A DNA stretch of 39,816 bases from Planctomycetota bacterium (GCA_022600195.1 JAHZKX010000024.1:1-39816), one strand, 5' to 3'. Positions 7,793 to 16,954 are shown, numbered from the stretch's first letter. Notes: a model not told the origin generated them from the letters alone. Numbers and translations: made by a program.

Positions 7793-9652
7793 TCAGACAG
7801 CAGTTGTGTTTCGTTCTTTCCGCTGAGCGAGTGATTTGTCAACCACTTGATCACCGGCGATCGTCGAAATCACACCAGGTTCTGAGTTCTCAGACTGCTG
7901 TTGTTCATAACGAATCAGGACCCGCTGCTCTTCAAAGGTTAAAAACAGGGTTGTCTCTTTTTCGAGCGAACGCGAATTGATGGCATCGGCTATTACCGGT
8001 GTCACAAAGCGTTCTATCGTACGTCGTAAAAAACGTGCCCCGAAATAAGGGTCATAACCTTTCGCAGCCAGCCAGTCGAGAATCTTGCGATCAGGCTCAA
8101 TTTTCAACTGATTTCGTTTCAAGCCGATGCGATCCTGCAACAGATTCAATTCACACGCTGCGATTGACCGAATGTCATTCGCATTCAGTGAGTGAAAGTA
8201 CACAATCTCATCGAACCGATTCAAAAATTCGAACCGAAAATACTCTACCAGCCGACGATGAACAGCCTGTTCCACTTCCTGCTTTGAGGAAAACCCTTCT
8301 GAGAAACCAATCATGTTTCTGCGATAGAGTTCTGCCCCCGCGTTAGTCGTGGCAATAATCACCGTCGAACGGCAGGAAATCGATTCTCCCATTCCATTAA
8401 TAAAACAACCTTCATCGATCAACTGCATAAAACGATCAAGCACCAGAGGAGAACACTTTTCGAATTCATCCAGTAACAACACTGTAAACGACTGCCCCTG
8501 CAAACGCTGTGTCAACAAGCCTTGTCGTTTGGGAACAGTATATTCTTCCGGATTCCCGAATAACGTAAAAGCTGCTCCGTCCGCTTGATAATCCGCCATA
8601 TTCAGCCGCACCATACTGTCTGACCGTCCCAGCAAATACTGCGACAGTTTCTGAGCGACGTGTGTTTTACCGACACCTGTTGGCCCGGCAAACAGAAACG
8701 CTCCCAGCGGACGCCGCACGTCACTCAAACCGGCCTTGATGATTCCGATCATCCGAACGACTGCTTCCACTGCCGAATCCTGGCCCAGAACAACCGAGGC
8801 AAATTGGTCACGCACCTGTTGCAGATCTAAAGGCAAATCAGGATCAATCAGTGACAGAGGAACTTTATGAACCTGATGAAAGCGTGTGATAACATCAGTC
8901 TCGCTGACTGTTTTCTCATCACTGCGAACAACTTTCACCTGATTTAACAAATCCAGAACCTTCCGCGGCATCAATAACCGTGAGAGGAACCGATGCGTCA
9001 ACAATAACGCTTCTTCCTGTGCTGATTCAGAAAACTGAATACTCTCTGATTTCAACTGATTTTCTGACCAGCGGCTGACAATTTTTCGAGCCGAGGAGAG
9101 ATCAGGTTCATGCACCATTAACGCAACAAAATGACTCTCCAGTTCCGGGTAGTTTTCAAACATCGCTTCCACGCTGGAGCGACTTCCTTCCGCCAGTAAT
9201 GGGCGATTTGTCTGATAGGCAAACGACTGCAACAAAGGCTGCAGATTAAAATCGTTCATCACTTCCAGATCACAGAAGAATGGAATGATATTTTCATCTG
9301 ACGCCAATAACGCATTCAACAGTTCCTGAAAATCTCCACGCAGCTGGTTTTCTTTTTTCAGACAGGCGATTGCCCGTCGGAAAGACAATTTCACAACACG
9401 TGCATTTTCAAAAGAGGCCGGACCTTCTCCCTCAACTGACAACGTGACCAGTTGATAAATCACTGAGGATTTACCAACTCCTGAACCACCATACAGAATT
9501 GGAAACCGCCCTGCATTCAAGACTTCTGCAACATCATTGACCAATTCATCCAACAGAAAGACCGGCGCTAATTTCCCGGCGCGAGCTTCTTCTGTAAGAT
9601 CGCGTTCCAACCATTGATTGAGAACTGTTTGTAGACTTTTTGTCTTAGACAT
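7793..9652 (-). CDS. Compact ClpA/ClpC-like AAA+ ATPase with degenerate first module
   Basis: The 619-residue protein carries two AAA+ modules but no Clp N-domain and no middle coiled-coil. Module 1 has Walker A GGSGVGKS (55-62), but its Walker B position reads IIPFFCDLEVM, without the DE pair, so it is probably inactive. Module 2 is complete: Walker A GPTGVGKT (323-330), Walker B VLLLDEFEKC, sensor 1 IIATTNAG, Arg finger in FEFLNRFDEIVYF and sensor 2 FGARFLRR. An IGF tripeptide (448-450) after TTNAG sits where ClpA and ClpC carry the loop that docks on ClpP, which points to a ClpP-partner unfoldase. The start at 9652 is preferred because GAGGAGA lies just upstream; an earlier in-frame ATG at 9667 overlaps that ribosome site. 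It is too short for ClpB or ClpV. The substrate is unknown. Confidence 0.8.
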   Translation of the reverse strand: MSKTKSLQTVLNQWLERDLTEEARAGKLAPVFLLDELVNDVAEVLNAGRFPILYGGSGVGKSSVIYQLVTLSVEGEGPASFENARVVKLSFRRAIACLKKENQLRGDFQELLNALLASDENIIPFFCDLEVMNDFNLQPLLQSFAYQTNRPLLAEGSRSSVEAMFENYPELESHFVALMVHEPDLSSARKIVSRWSENQLKSESIQFSESAQEEALLLTHRFLSRLLMPRKVLDLLNQVKVVRSDEKTVSETDVITRFHQVHKVPLSLIDPDLPLDLQQVRDQFASVVLGQDSAVEAVVRMIGIIKAGLSDVRRPLGAFLFAGPTGVGKTHVAQKLSQYLLGRSDSMVRLNMADYQADGAAFTLFGNPEEYTVPKRQGLLTQRLQGQSFTVLLLDEFEKCSPLVLDRFMQLIDEGCFINGMGESISCRSTVIIATTNAGAELYRRNMIGFSEGFSSKQEVEQAVHRRLVEYFRFEFLNRFDEIVYFHSLNANDIRSIAACELNLLQDRIGLKRNQLKIEPDRKILDWLAAKGYDPYFGARFLRRTIERFVTPVIADAINSRSLEKETTLFLTFEEQRVLIRYEQQQSENSEPGVISTIAGDQVVDKSLAQRKERNTTAV

Positions 9653-9694
9653 TTGAGTTCTCCTCATTCACTGTTTTCTGAAAGGGGCCAAGCT

Positions 9695-9732
9695 CCCTGT
9701 CTCTGCACAGAAAACCAATTACTGTGACAGGG
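9695..9732. promoter_or_regulatory. Imperfect inverted repeat in the leader of the Clp-like gene
   Basis: CCCTGT and CACAG on the left pair with CTGTGACAGGG on the right (11-bp stem with a 4-5 base bulge, loop AAAACCAATTA). It lies about 45 bases upstream of the Clp-like ATG. Chaperone genes are often controlled by inverted-repeat operators. This does not match CIRCE, so regulation here is only a suggestion. Confidence 0.3.
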
Positions 9733-9881
9733 AAAAACAATACAAAGATGACGATTGATTCTTGTCTGTGGTTCGCAAAAACAGGTCGCTTTCTCAGGAA
9801 AATCTTGACCTTTTGATTCAAAGAAGCTCATAAATCATCTCAGTAATTTGTGTTGTGCCTTCGAGAATGACGGGCACCTGG

Positions 9882-9910
9882 CTGACAGCGATCACGTAAC
9901 CTGATACAAT
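9882..9910 (+). promoter_or_regulatory. Sigma70-like promoter of the esterase gene
   Basis: CTGACA (9882-9887), a 17-base spacer and TACAAT (9905-9910) lie about 64 bases before the ATG at 9974. Spacing and both hexamers are close to consensus. Confidence 0.5.
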
Positions 9911-9973
9911 TCCAAGCATTGTTTATCAAATTCTCACCAAAGTCTCCCACCTCTGAAAACAACAGGATTTGTG

Positions 9974-12091
9974 ATGACTCAGAAACGACACCGCCTTAAT
10001 GTAATCGCGTTGACTTTCATTGGATTGTTTCTTCAGATTGGCAGTTCACAGGGTGCAAATCCTGTTCTCAATAAACGCAAGGTCATTGGAACCAGCCCTG
10101 CAGACCAGCAACTGAGTAACTATTTCCGTTATCACGCCGAGCAATTGGCGAATCGCAGTTTGAGGGATATTAAAGACCTGGAGGCTTGGAAAAAGAAACG
10201 AGGCACCTATCGAAAACAGCTTTTTGAAATGCTCGGACTCTCACCTTTGCCACCGAAAACTGACCTGAAACCCAAAATCACTAACACAACTAACAGTGAT
10301 GGTTTTATTGTCGAAAATGTTACATTCCAGTCGCGACCGGGATTACATGTCACAGGAAATCTTTACCGTCCGATCAAACAGGAAGGCAAAATCCCCGCGA
10401 TCCTCTATGTTTGCGGCCATGGAAATGTCAAGAAAAACGGGATCAGTTACGGCAGCAAAGCACATTACCAACATCATGGTGCCTGGTTTGCCAGAAATGG
10501 TTATGTCTGTCTGACGATCGACACGTTGCAACTGGGAGAAATTGAAGGCCTGCATCACGGAACCTATCGTGAAGGGATGTGGTGGTGGTTTTCCCGCGGT
10601 TATACTCCGGCTGGTGTGGAAGCCTGGAACTGTATCCGCGCTCTGGATTATCTGCAGTCTCGACCGGAAGTGGATGGCGAAAAGCTGGGTGTCACAGGCC
10701 GCTCGGGTGGGGGGGCCTATAGCTGGTGGATTTCCGCTATTGATGAACGAATTAAGGCATCTGTCCCGGTTGCTGGAATCACAAATCTCAAGAATTACGT
10801 GATCGATGGAGCCGTCGAAGGGCACTGTGACTGTATGTTTATGGTCAACACTTATCAGTGGGACTACGCCCAAGTCGCGGCGCTGGTGGCACCGCGTCCT
10901 TTGTTGATTTCCAACACCGATAAAGACAGTATCTTTCCACTCGATGGAGTGGTTGACGTATACCGAAAAACAATGCAGATTTACGAATTGTATGGTGTCC
11001 CACAAAATCTGGGTCTACAGATCACAGAGGGGCCACATAAAGACACTCAGGAATTGCGAATTCATGCTTTCCACTGGTTCAACCATTTCCTGAAAGGAGA
11101 TGACTCTCTGATTGAAATGGCAGCGACCAAATTTCATACCCCGGAAGAACTCAAGGTATTTAAAACACTACCCGCAGACCAGAAAAACACGAAAATACAC
11201 GAATCATTTGTCAAACAGGCAAAAGCACCGATTCCAAAAGACACGCAGCAATGGGAACAACAAACTGAAAAATGGAAAAAGCTGCTTCGCACTAAATCGT
11301 TTCGTGCCTGGCCAAAGAAAAATGATTCTACAATCAAAACGAAAGTCGAAACCACGACCAAAGACGGGCTCACGCTGAAAACAGTTACCTTTGACAGCCA
11401 GAAATACGTTCCTCTCAAATTGTTCATTATCGTTCCCGAAAAGACTCCAGAAAAAGGGATCGGGCAAGTGAGATTGAATGTATTGAACCAAGAGGAATGG
11501 GAAGCCTTTACTCAGGTGCTGGCTCCTGTATTTCCAGATTCGTTTTCGCAGAATTCGAAATCTAAGATTTCACCCAATCTTTACCAGAAAATGCAACAAC
11601 AGGTCATCGACCAGAAGACGGCTGTTGCCTATTTTGCACCAAGGGGAATTGGCTTGAGCAGTTGGAATCCTGATAAACGGAAGCAGATTCAGATCAAACG
11701 TCGGTTTTATCTGTTAGGACAATCTCTGGAAGGAATGCAGATCTGGGATGTTCGGCGTGCTATCCAGGAATTGAAGGGACAACCTTATTTATCTAAAGCT
11801 AGATTGGAGTTGAAAGCGAGTGGAAATGCGGCTGCCTTGTGCCTGTATGCCTCACTTTTTGAAGAAGGAGTCAACGAACTGGACCTGACCGGCATGCCTG
11901 CATCGCATCAGAATGGTCCCGCGCTGCTGAATGTAATGCGATTCCTGGATGTGCCTCAAGCGCTCGCGATGGCCGCCAGTCGCAGACCGACCAAAGTCAG
12001 TCATGCGAACGCAGAGGACTGGAGTTATCCAATCAAAGTCAGCCAGCAACTGGGATGGGATGAAAAACAACTTCAGATCAAGGAAAAATAG
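9974..12091 (+). CDS. Secreted alpha/beta-hydrolase, acetyl-xylan-esterase-like, with second hydrolase-like domain
   Basis: The 705-residue protein has a signal peptide (hydrophobic 9-24, likely cut near SSQGA-NP). Its alpha/beta-hydrolase domain shows the nucleophile elbow GRSGGG (Ser244), Asp318 in NTDKDSIFP and His355 in EGPHKDTQ, a complete catalytic triad in the expected order. Conserved HGN in YVCGHGN likely shapes the oxyanion region. The fold resembles planctomycete acetyl-xylan-esterase/prolyl-oligopeptidase-like enzymes acting on polysaccharide esters outside the cytoplasm. Residues about 430-690 look like a second hydrolase-type domain (VTFDSQKYVPLKLFIIVPE; ELDLTGMP) without a clear Ser elbow, perhaps a non-catalytic duplicate. 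ATG 9974 is preferred over GTG 9971 because AGGA at 9964-9967 is better spaced. The exact substrate is unknown. Confidence 0.75.
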   Translation: MTQKRHRLNVIALTFIGLFLQIGSSQGANPVLNKRKVIGTSPADQQLSNYFRYHAEQLANRSLRDIKDLEAWKKKRGTYRKQLFEMLGLSPLPPKTDLKPKITNTTNSDGFIVENVTFQSRPGLHVTGNLYRPIKQEGKIPAILYVCGHGNVKKNGISYGSKAHYQHHGAWFARNGYVCLTIDTLQLGEIEGLHHGTYREGMWWWFSRGYTPAGVEAWNCIRALDYLQSRPEVDGEKLGVTGRSGGGAYSWWISAIDERIKASVPVAGITNLKNYVIDGAVEGHCDCMFMVNTYQWDYAQVAALVAPRPLLISNTDKDSIFPLDGVVDVYRKTMQIYELYGVPQNLGLQITEGPHKDTQELRIHAFHWFNHFLKGDDSLIEMAATKFHTPEELKVFKTLPADQKNTKIHESFVKQAKAPIPKDTQQWEQQTEKWKKLLRTKSFRAWPKKNDSTIKTKVETTTKDGLTLKTVTFDSQKYVPLKLFIIVPEKTPEKGIGQVRLNVLNQEEWEAFTQVLAPVFPDSFSQNSKSKISPNLYQKMQQQVIDQKTAVAYFAPRGIGLSSWNPDKRKQIQIKRRFYLLGQSLEGMQIWDVRRAIQELKGQPYLSKARLELKASGNAAALCLYASLFEEGVNELDLTGMPASHQNGPALLNVMRFLDVPQALAMAASRRPTKVSHANAEDWSYPIKVSQQLGWDEKQLQIKEK

Positions 12092-12188
12092 AGCGAATCG
12101 AAGGTCTATTTTAAAACCAATACCGCTCCAGCGTTTTCTCAGTCTTCCAGTTCAGTTATAATCTGTTTCAGGATGCTCGTTTCGTCTA

Positions 12189-12216
12189 TTGACTGCTGCG
12201 GGTCTACCTCAATAAT
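12189..12216 (+). promoter_or_regulatory. Sigma70-like promoter of hemQ
   Basis: TTGACT (12189-12194), a 16-base spacer and AATAAT (12211-12216) lie about 38 bases before the GTG start of hemQ. Confidence 0.45.
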
Positions 12217-12253
12217 CAATCTTTACGTATCTTAAATTACAAGGTAAACCGAC

Positions 12254-13096
12254 GTGAATCGTCCTCCCCATAGTTCTGCTCCGATGCCTGACCCCACCAC
12301 CAGGATGACTGAAGGCTGGCATTGCCTGCATTTGTACTACCGCGTTGATCAGGGAGTATTGAACCAGATCGACCAGAAGACTCGTGCTGCAGGTCGCGAA
12401 ACACTTGCAGCTCTGCTGAGTCCTGATCGTGAAGACGCTCCCGTTCGGATTCAGTCTTCTATTGTTTCCGGGCATAAAGCCGATTTGCAGGTGCTCGTGA
12501 TGGACCCTGATCCTATCAAACTCGACAGTATTCAACAGGCGATTCGTTCTTGCGAACTGGGACCGGCATTGATTCCCACTTATTCGTTTGTTTCCATCAC
12601 AGAAATATCAGAGTATGTACCCACGCTGGAACAATATACGTCAAAGCTGAAGCAGGAGGGAACCGACCCGGAAAGCCCGGCATTTCAAGCCAAACTCAAA
12701 GCATACGAAAGCCGTCTGCCTTCGATGAATCAACAGCGGATCTATCCGGAGTTTCCCGACTTCCCTGTCTGTACATTTTACCCGATGAATAAATCGCGCG
12801 TGCCCGGTGCCAACTGGTACATGGAACAGTTCAGCAACCGTTACAGTATGATGGCGGAACATGGACTGAGCGGAATGAAATTCGCTGGCCGCGTGGTGCA
12901 AGTCATCACTGCATCCACGGGCTTTGATGACTGGGAATGGGGCGTCACACTCTGGGGTCGCGCTCCCGAGCCGATTAAGGAAATCGTATATACAATGCGA
13001 TTTGATAAAGCATCAGCCAAGTATGCAGAATTCGGACCGTTTTATTTGAGCTATATCATGACCCCGGAAGCAGCAATCGCCCATCTCAAACTCTGA
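12254..13096 (+). CDS. hemQ: Coproheme decarboxylase (HemQ/ChdC, chlorite-dismutase family)
   Basis: HemQ performs the last step of the coproporphyrin-dependent heme pathway, oxidatively decarboxylating Fe-coproporphyrin III to heme b with peroxide. The 280-residue protein has the family's YPMNKSR segment (176-182) and MAEHG, whose His203 matches the proximal heme ligand. These are followed by the diagnostic DDWEWGVTLWG and YTMRFDKASAKYAEFGPFY. Tyr121 in SEYVP is the likely catalytic Tyr by family position. It starts with GTG, preceded by AAGG at about ten bases; ATG codons at residues 11 and 18 are alternatives. About 20 N-terminal residues precede the fold. It stands alone, without other heme genes nearby. 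The assignment is firm. Confidence 0.9.
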   Translation: MNRPPHSSAPMPDPTTRMTEGWHCLHLYYRVDQGVLNQIDQKTRAAGRETLAALLSPDREDAPVRIQSSIVSGHKADLQVLVMDPDPIKLDSIQQAIRSCELGPALIPTYSFVSITEISEYVPTLEQYTSKLKQEGTDPESPAFQAKLKAYESRLPSMNQQRIYPEFPDFPVCTFYPMNKSRVPGANWYMEQFSNRYSMMAEHGLSGMKFAGRVVQVITASTGFDDWEWGVTLWGRAPEPIKEIVYTMRFDKASAKYAEFGPFYLSYIMTPEAAIAHLKL

Positions 13097-13148
13097 AAGC
13101 TCGAGACGGGCGATTTATGCATATTCCATTTATTAAAAACGCGATCGC

Positions 13149-14213
13149 TTATTTGCGAAACCGATAATTTTTGTTCGATTTACTGAACTCTGATGTGGCC
13201 AGTTCAGATTGCATATTGATATCAGTAAAAGAATAAGATTCGATCAGAGTCTTTTCATCCAACTCTTCCGGAGAAGCACTGGCGATACCATCTTCAGGCC
13301 AGCCAAATCCCCGCACAAATATTGGCAGACAAGTTTTCTGATCAATATAAATGATTGATTTACGATAGATGTCAGATTCTTTGGCATTGGCAAAATGGGC
13401 GATGAAACAATAACAGTCTTTACCATCAAACTTCTGATTTGGCAGCATCACACACTCGGTGTTGAGATCTAAATCAAGGTCTTTTTTGCGATATCCGATG
13501 ATCTCTTTCGCAAGAGCCATAATTCCAGCCTTCGTGATCGGATAACGTGATTCCTGCATTGCTAATGAACCCGTAGGATCAAGTTTCAATGTGGGTACAA
13601 GTCGCCCTTTCAGGCCTCCCATCTTCACCAGCATCTTATTATCATTCTGGCCATTAACATAAAGAAGCTCCTGTCCCTTATCTCCCACAACCCACTTCAT
13701 GTAAACACTGAAAGGCTTATGGCGGCATTTCAGGTTGATCACCTGATTCTCTGATAAAGTGCCTCCAACAAATTCCTGCTTGGAAAATGTTGTTGTGTAA
13801 TCCGGAACGGTTTCAAGATGACGACACCCTTTTTCCAGCAGTAACAGATTCATCAACAATGCCATGCGACCAGTTAAAGTACCATTTTGCTGAGGTGCCT
13901 GTTTGGTGCTGCCATCCCGTTTCATTGTCTGTTGCGGCTCGGACAGATTGGTTGGTTTATAAGCGATAACTGGAATCGGGACCGGCTTCATCGCCATGAT
14001 CGCCATATCACTCGGATCTGCATCTGCCGGAGAAGGGTCAAAGCTAAAATAAAGGATTCCGATCGCTGCCGAAAAGATGGCGGATGCCAACATATTCGAA
14101 AAATGGTGTTGTGATCTGATTTTTAGCATGCGCATCATGCGGTACCGTTCCTTTTCGCTAAGAAAATGCAAGGCACCGTCTTGTCTGAACTGAATCTCGA
14201 GAACGTGATCCAT
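13149..14213 (-). CDS. DUF1571 domain protein, membrane-anchored
   Basis: This 354-residue protein has one N-terminal membrane segment (about 40-58) after a short cytoplasmic tail, then a Pro-rich stretch, then a DUF1571 domain (about 120-330). Recognisable family phrases are DYTTTFSKQEFVGG, FSVYMKWVVGDKGQELLYV and SRYPITKAGIMALAKEI. DUF1571 is frequent in planctomycetes and its fold is thought to resemble lipoprotein-carrier (LolA/LolB-like) domains; its function is unknown. Orientation of the anchor puts the domain outside the cytoplasm. It converges on hemQ with about 50 bases between stops. The start could be the Met pair at 26-27, closer to the membrane segment. Confidence 0.75.
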   Translation of the reverse strand: MDHVLEIQFRQDGALHFLSEKERYRMMRMLKIRSQHHFSNMLASAIFSAAIGILYFSFDPSPADADPSDMAIMAMKPVPIPVIAYKPTNLSEPQQTMKRDGSTKQAPQQNGTLTGRMALLMNLLLLEKGCRHLETVPDYTTTFSKQEFVGGTLSENQVINLKCRHKPFSVYMKWVVGDKGQELLYVNGQNDNKMLVKMGGLKGRLVPTLKLDPTGSLAMQESRYPITKAGIMALAKEIIGYRKKDLDLDLNTECVMLPNQKFDGKDCYCFIAHFANAKESDIYRKSIIYIDQKTCLPIFVRGFGWPEDGIASASPEELDEKTLIESYSFTDINMQSELATSEFSKSNKNYRFRK

Positions 14214-14816
14214 TCATCCGTGATAAGACGTAAACCGGGCTTGCCCGTCGTGGTGATATGATTTGGCCAGCACATCAAAATCATTTTGTGTGTCTGACGA
14301 ATATTTATTTTCATGTAATCTCTTTGCCTTCAGTAATCTGAATAAAGAAAATCAGGACTGGTCAGTTCTATTAAGTTCAGAACTTGCAGATCATAATTGT
14401 GACTGACTTTTTCAGATCCACTCAAAACATCGCACCGTTCAACCTCACTGTTGAACAGGTGCCTCATAAATTCAGGACAGCTATGACTAAAAATTCGTCA
14501 TTTACAGCAGTTTGGTATTAGCGAAACTGATGTCAGCTGAAAATCAGAACCGTTCCCAATTCGATCCGGGTTCAGATTAGATTAAACCCACAATCTCATC
14601 CCAAATTACCAGAATTTACTTCAACCATTTCTGACTGTACTTTCTTAAACTGAACTGATCCAAAAATAGAAAAGAGCGTCCTGCATTTTATTTTTATAAA
14701 ACATTGTTCTATAATCACTTAAGGACTTGATACTCTCTTAACTTTCGTAAGAGACCGGTCCTGATTGGTTTCACACTGAATGAAATCATTAATCTCCACG
14801 AGGAAAGGCTTAGTCA
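14214..14816. other. 600-bp intergenic region with hairpins and a candidate promoter
   Basis: This lies between the divergent DUF1571 (minus) and isomerase-like (plus) genes. No convincing open frame is present. It contains an 11-bp stem hairpin with one bulge (14433-14461, CACC-TTCAAC arms, loop CTCACT). It also has a perfect TATAAT at 14710-14715 and a TCTCTTA/TAAGAGA hairpin (14734-14754) that would fall in the leader of the downstream gene. It is long for this otherwise compact window and could host an unannotated small RNA. Confidence 0.45.
14687..14715 (+). promoter_or_regulatory. Candidate promoter of the isomerase-like gene
   Basis: A perfect TATAAT (14710-14715) has only a weak TTTATT at -35 (14687-14692, 17-base spacer). 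If used, the leader would be about 95 bases and begin with the 7-bp stem hairpin at 14734-14754. Confidence 0.3.
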
Positions 14817-15773
14817 ATGACTTTCAATCGACGTACATTTATACAATCTTCAAGTGCTGCCCTGTTCTCAGGCGCTTTAACGAGTTTCACCTCCGCTTCA
14901 CTGACCAAACCCAGGCCAAGATTGATGAAACTGGACCTCTCTTGCGGTCGTATCGGCGTGAAAGCCAATCAAAAACAGGCCCTCGATTATGCGTCCCGGT
15001 TTGGTTTTGAAGCAGTTGTGCCTGATGCAGGCTATCTGGGAAAACTCACTGAAAGTCAATTAGCAGACTTCAAATCAGAGATGCAACGTAAGAATCTGGT
15101 ATTCAGTGCTGCGGGTATGCCTGTTGACTTTCGTAAAGACGAAGCCACATTCAAGAAAGGAATTGCTGCGCTACCAGCTTCTTCAGCCGCCTTGCAACGA
15201 GCGGGAGTCACACGAACGGGAACCTGGTTGATGCCCACTCATAAGGAATTAACCTACAACGCTAACTTCAAACAGCATGCACGTCGCTTAAAACAAATCT
15301 CACAAATTCTGGCAGATCACGGGTTACGATTCGGATTAGAATATGTTGGCCCGAAAACTCTCTGGTCTAGCCAAAAATATCCATACATTCATTCGATGCC
15401 TGAAACGAAGGAACTGATTGCAGAAATTGACGTAAAAGGAGTCGGGTTGGTCATGGACAGTTGGCACTGGTATACCGCACATGAAACCAAAGAAGATTTG
15501 CTGACATTAACCAACGCTGACATTGTTGCCGTGGATCTGAATGATGCGCCCTCAGGCCTTGCGGTGGATGAGCAGATTGATCAGAAACGCGAATTGCCCA
15601 TGGCGACCGGTGTGATTGATCTGGCAACATTCCTGAATACGTTGAATCACCTTGGCTATGATGGCCCGGTTCGCGCAGAACCATTCAATGCAGCTCTCAG
15701 AAAATTACCGGCAGATCAAGCGGTCGCCGCCACTGCCGCCGCTATGAAAAAAGCATTCGCTCTCATTAACTGA
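14817..15773 (+). CDS. Tat-exported sugar phosphate isomerase/epimerase-like TIM-barrel protein
   Basis: The 318-residue protein starts NRRTFIQSSSAALFSGAL, a twin-arginine signal followed by a hydrophobic stretch (about 4-28), so it is exported folded or held at the membrane. The rest is an AP-endonuclease-2/xylose-isomerase-like barrel. Candidate metal ligands are Glu in GLEYVG, Asp and His in VMDSWHWYTA, Asp in AVDLND and Glu in RAEPFN. Such exported isomerase-like proteins are numerous in planctomycetes, and substrates are mostly unknown. GAGGAAAGG lies about nine bases before the ATG. Its stop is one base from that of the convergent YdjY-type gene. Confidence 0.75.
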   Translation: MTFNRRTFIQSSSAALFSGALTSFTSASLTKPRPRLMKLDLSCGRIGVKANQKQALDYASRFGFEAVVPDAGYLGKLTESQLADFKSEMQRKNLVFSAAGMPVDFRKDEATFKKGIAALPASSAALQRAGVTRTGTWLMPTHKELTYNANFKQHARRLKQISQILADHGLRFGLEYVGPKTLWSSQKYPYIHSMPETKELIAEIDVKGVGLVMDSWHWYTAHETKEDLLTLTNADIVAVDLNDAPSGLAVDEQIDQKRELPMATGVIDLATFLNTLNHLGYDGPVRAEPFNAALRKLPADQAVAATAAAMKKAFALIN

Positions 15774-15774
15774 A

Positions 15775-16728
15775 TTATTTCTTTGCGACTGAGATTTCAA
15801 TCGTTACAGGGGTGCCACGCGGGGGAATTTTATCCGGATTGGCCTCGTATAGTAGATTTCCTTCCCCCGAAGAAGAGCTTGCGATATTGATATCGATGAT
15901 CGCAGTCGGAAAGTTAGCAACACAGATTAAGTCACCACCTTCGGCATGGTAAATTTTTTTGCCTGTTGTCTCATCAACTGAAAAACCACTGCCAGCAAAG
16001 ACCCAGTCTGCTTTCATGGTATGTATTTGACTTTCATCATAGAATTTATTGATCGCCTTCTGAAAGGATTTATTACTCGACATGGCAAGAAAGTCATCAC
16101 GCGATTTTATAGACATCTGACCGAACCAGATCAACTCCTTGTATTTATCGTCATATCGCAATTCATTTTTTTCCTTATCGATGACCACGCCTTCAGGCAG
16201 CTTGTCCAGCTTACTGGTAAAATAGCGATTTGTGGCAGTGCGGACCCAATCCTGTGCTAATTCACGATATAGTTTTCCCTGTTTATCCTTCCATTGAAGA
16301 TAGAGATTCAACTTTTGTCCCTGTGGCGGTTGATACTTTGGTGAGAATTTTACCGGAGATCCCGCCTTGGCACCGATGGCAAGCAGGCCAGCATGAATGG
16401 CCTGAGCCGAAGTATCGATCGAAAGAATCGATTCGTGTTCCTTCGTCTGCTTTTTACAGCAGAGCATTTCCAACACGCCTTCCTGCAGACAAACCTGTGT
16501 TCTCAACAACAGACGTTTCCCCTCCACATCAAGCAGTACGGTTTTCTGCTTATTAAGTGCCACCAGGCCTTCGTTATCTGGTTTCGATTTTGTGTTTGAG
16601 CTGGAACTCTTTTTAGCCGTTTTCTGTGTACTATTTTTGGCAGGATCATCCGCATGATTCTGTTTTTCACACACAAAAAAAAGTACCAAGGTGACGAGTG
16701 GCAACCAAGAGAAGATTTGTCGCTTCAT
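15775..16728 (-). CDS. YdjY-type secreted protein
   Basis: The 317-residue protein has an N-terminal signal (hydrophobic 8-20, FFVCEK follows, possibly a lipoprotein-like or ordinary cleavage). A low-complexity Lys/Ser/Thr linker (27-52) follows, then a YdjY-like domain. Typical phrases are LLLRTQVCLQEGVLEMLCC, ESILSIDTSAQAIHAGLLAIGAKAG and NLYLQWKDKQGK. A C-terminal region repeats a similar theme (DWVFAGSGF, GGDLICVANFPTAIIDI). YdjY-domain proteins are common in planctomycetes and have no established role. The call is on resemblance. Confidence 0.65.
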   Translation of the reverse strand: MKRQIFSWLPLVTLVLFFVCEKQNHADDPAKNSTQKTAKKSSSSNTKSKPDNEGLVALNKQKTVLLDVEGKRLLLRTQVCLQEGVLEMLCCKKQTKEHESILSIDTSAQAIHAGLLAIGAKAGSPVKFSPKYQPPQGQKLNLYLQWKDKQGKLYRELAQDWVRTATNRYFTSKLDKLPEGVVIDKEKNELRYDDKYKELIWFGQMSIKSRDDFLAMSSNKSFQKAINKFYDESQIHTMKADWVFAGSGFSVDETTGKKIYHAEGGDLICVANFPTAIIDINIASSSSGEGNLLYEANPDKIPPRGTPVTIEISVAKK

Positions 16729-16954
16729 AATCGATCCAAATCAAGAAAGATAGGAATGTCTTTTTTTACATACTGTTATTCTATGCACTTCGAAATAAAA
16801 GTCTGTACCGAAACAGTCGGAATTACAAAATCTTTCCGGAAGTCCTCAGCCCGGCAAGCCAATTGGACTAATCAGTGGCAATCAACTCTCGATTTAGATC
16901 AAATTCGAGAAACTGTACCACGACTGAGTCTTGAAGACAGGTCCGCGCATTGAT

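Larger units (their letters stand above)
9653..9973. other. Divergent intergenic region
   Basis: This separates the start of the Clp-like gene (minus) from the esterase gene (plus). It holds an imperfect inverted repeat (9695-9732) in the probable leader of the Clp-like gene and a good plus-strand promoter (9882-9910). No open frame of note was seen. Confidence 0.6.

Noticed and set aside
13141-13148. GCGATCGC octamer resembling the cyanobacterial HIP1 repeat
   Set aside because: I noted it here as a single site between hemQ and the DUF1571 gene, with no sign of HIP1-like enrichment. It is likely chance.
14433-14461. Intrinsic terminator in the 600-bp gap
   Set aside because: The stem is good, but neither strand has a following T-run, and both flanking genes are transcribed away from it.
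16654-16953. Small plus-strand frame of 99 codons between the YdjY-type and macro genes
   Set aside because: Its first third overlaps the start of the YdjY-type gene in antisense, the ribosome site for the internal Met is too close, and no motif is recognisable. It remains a weak small-protein candidate.
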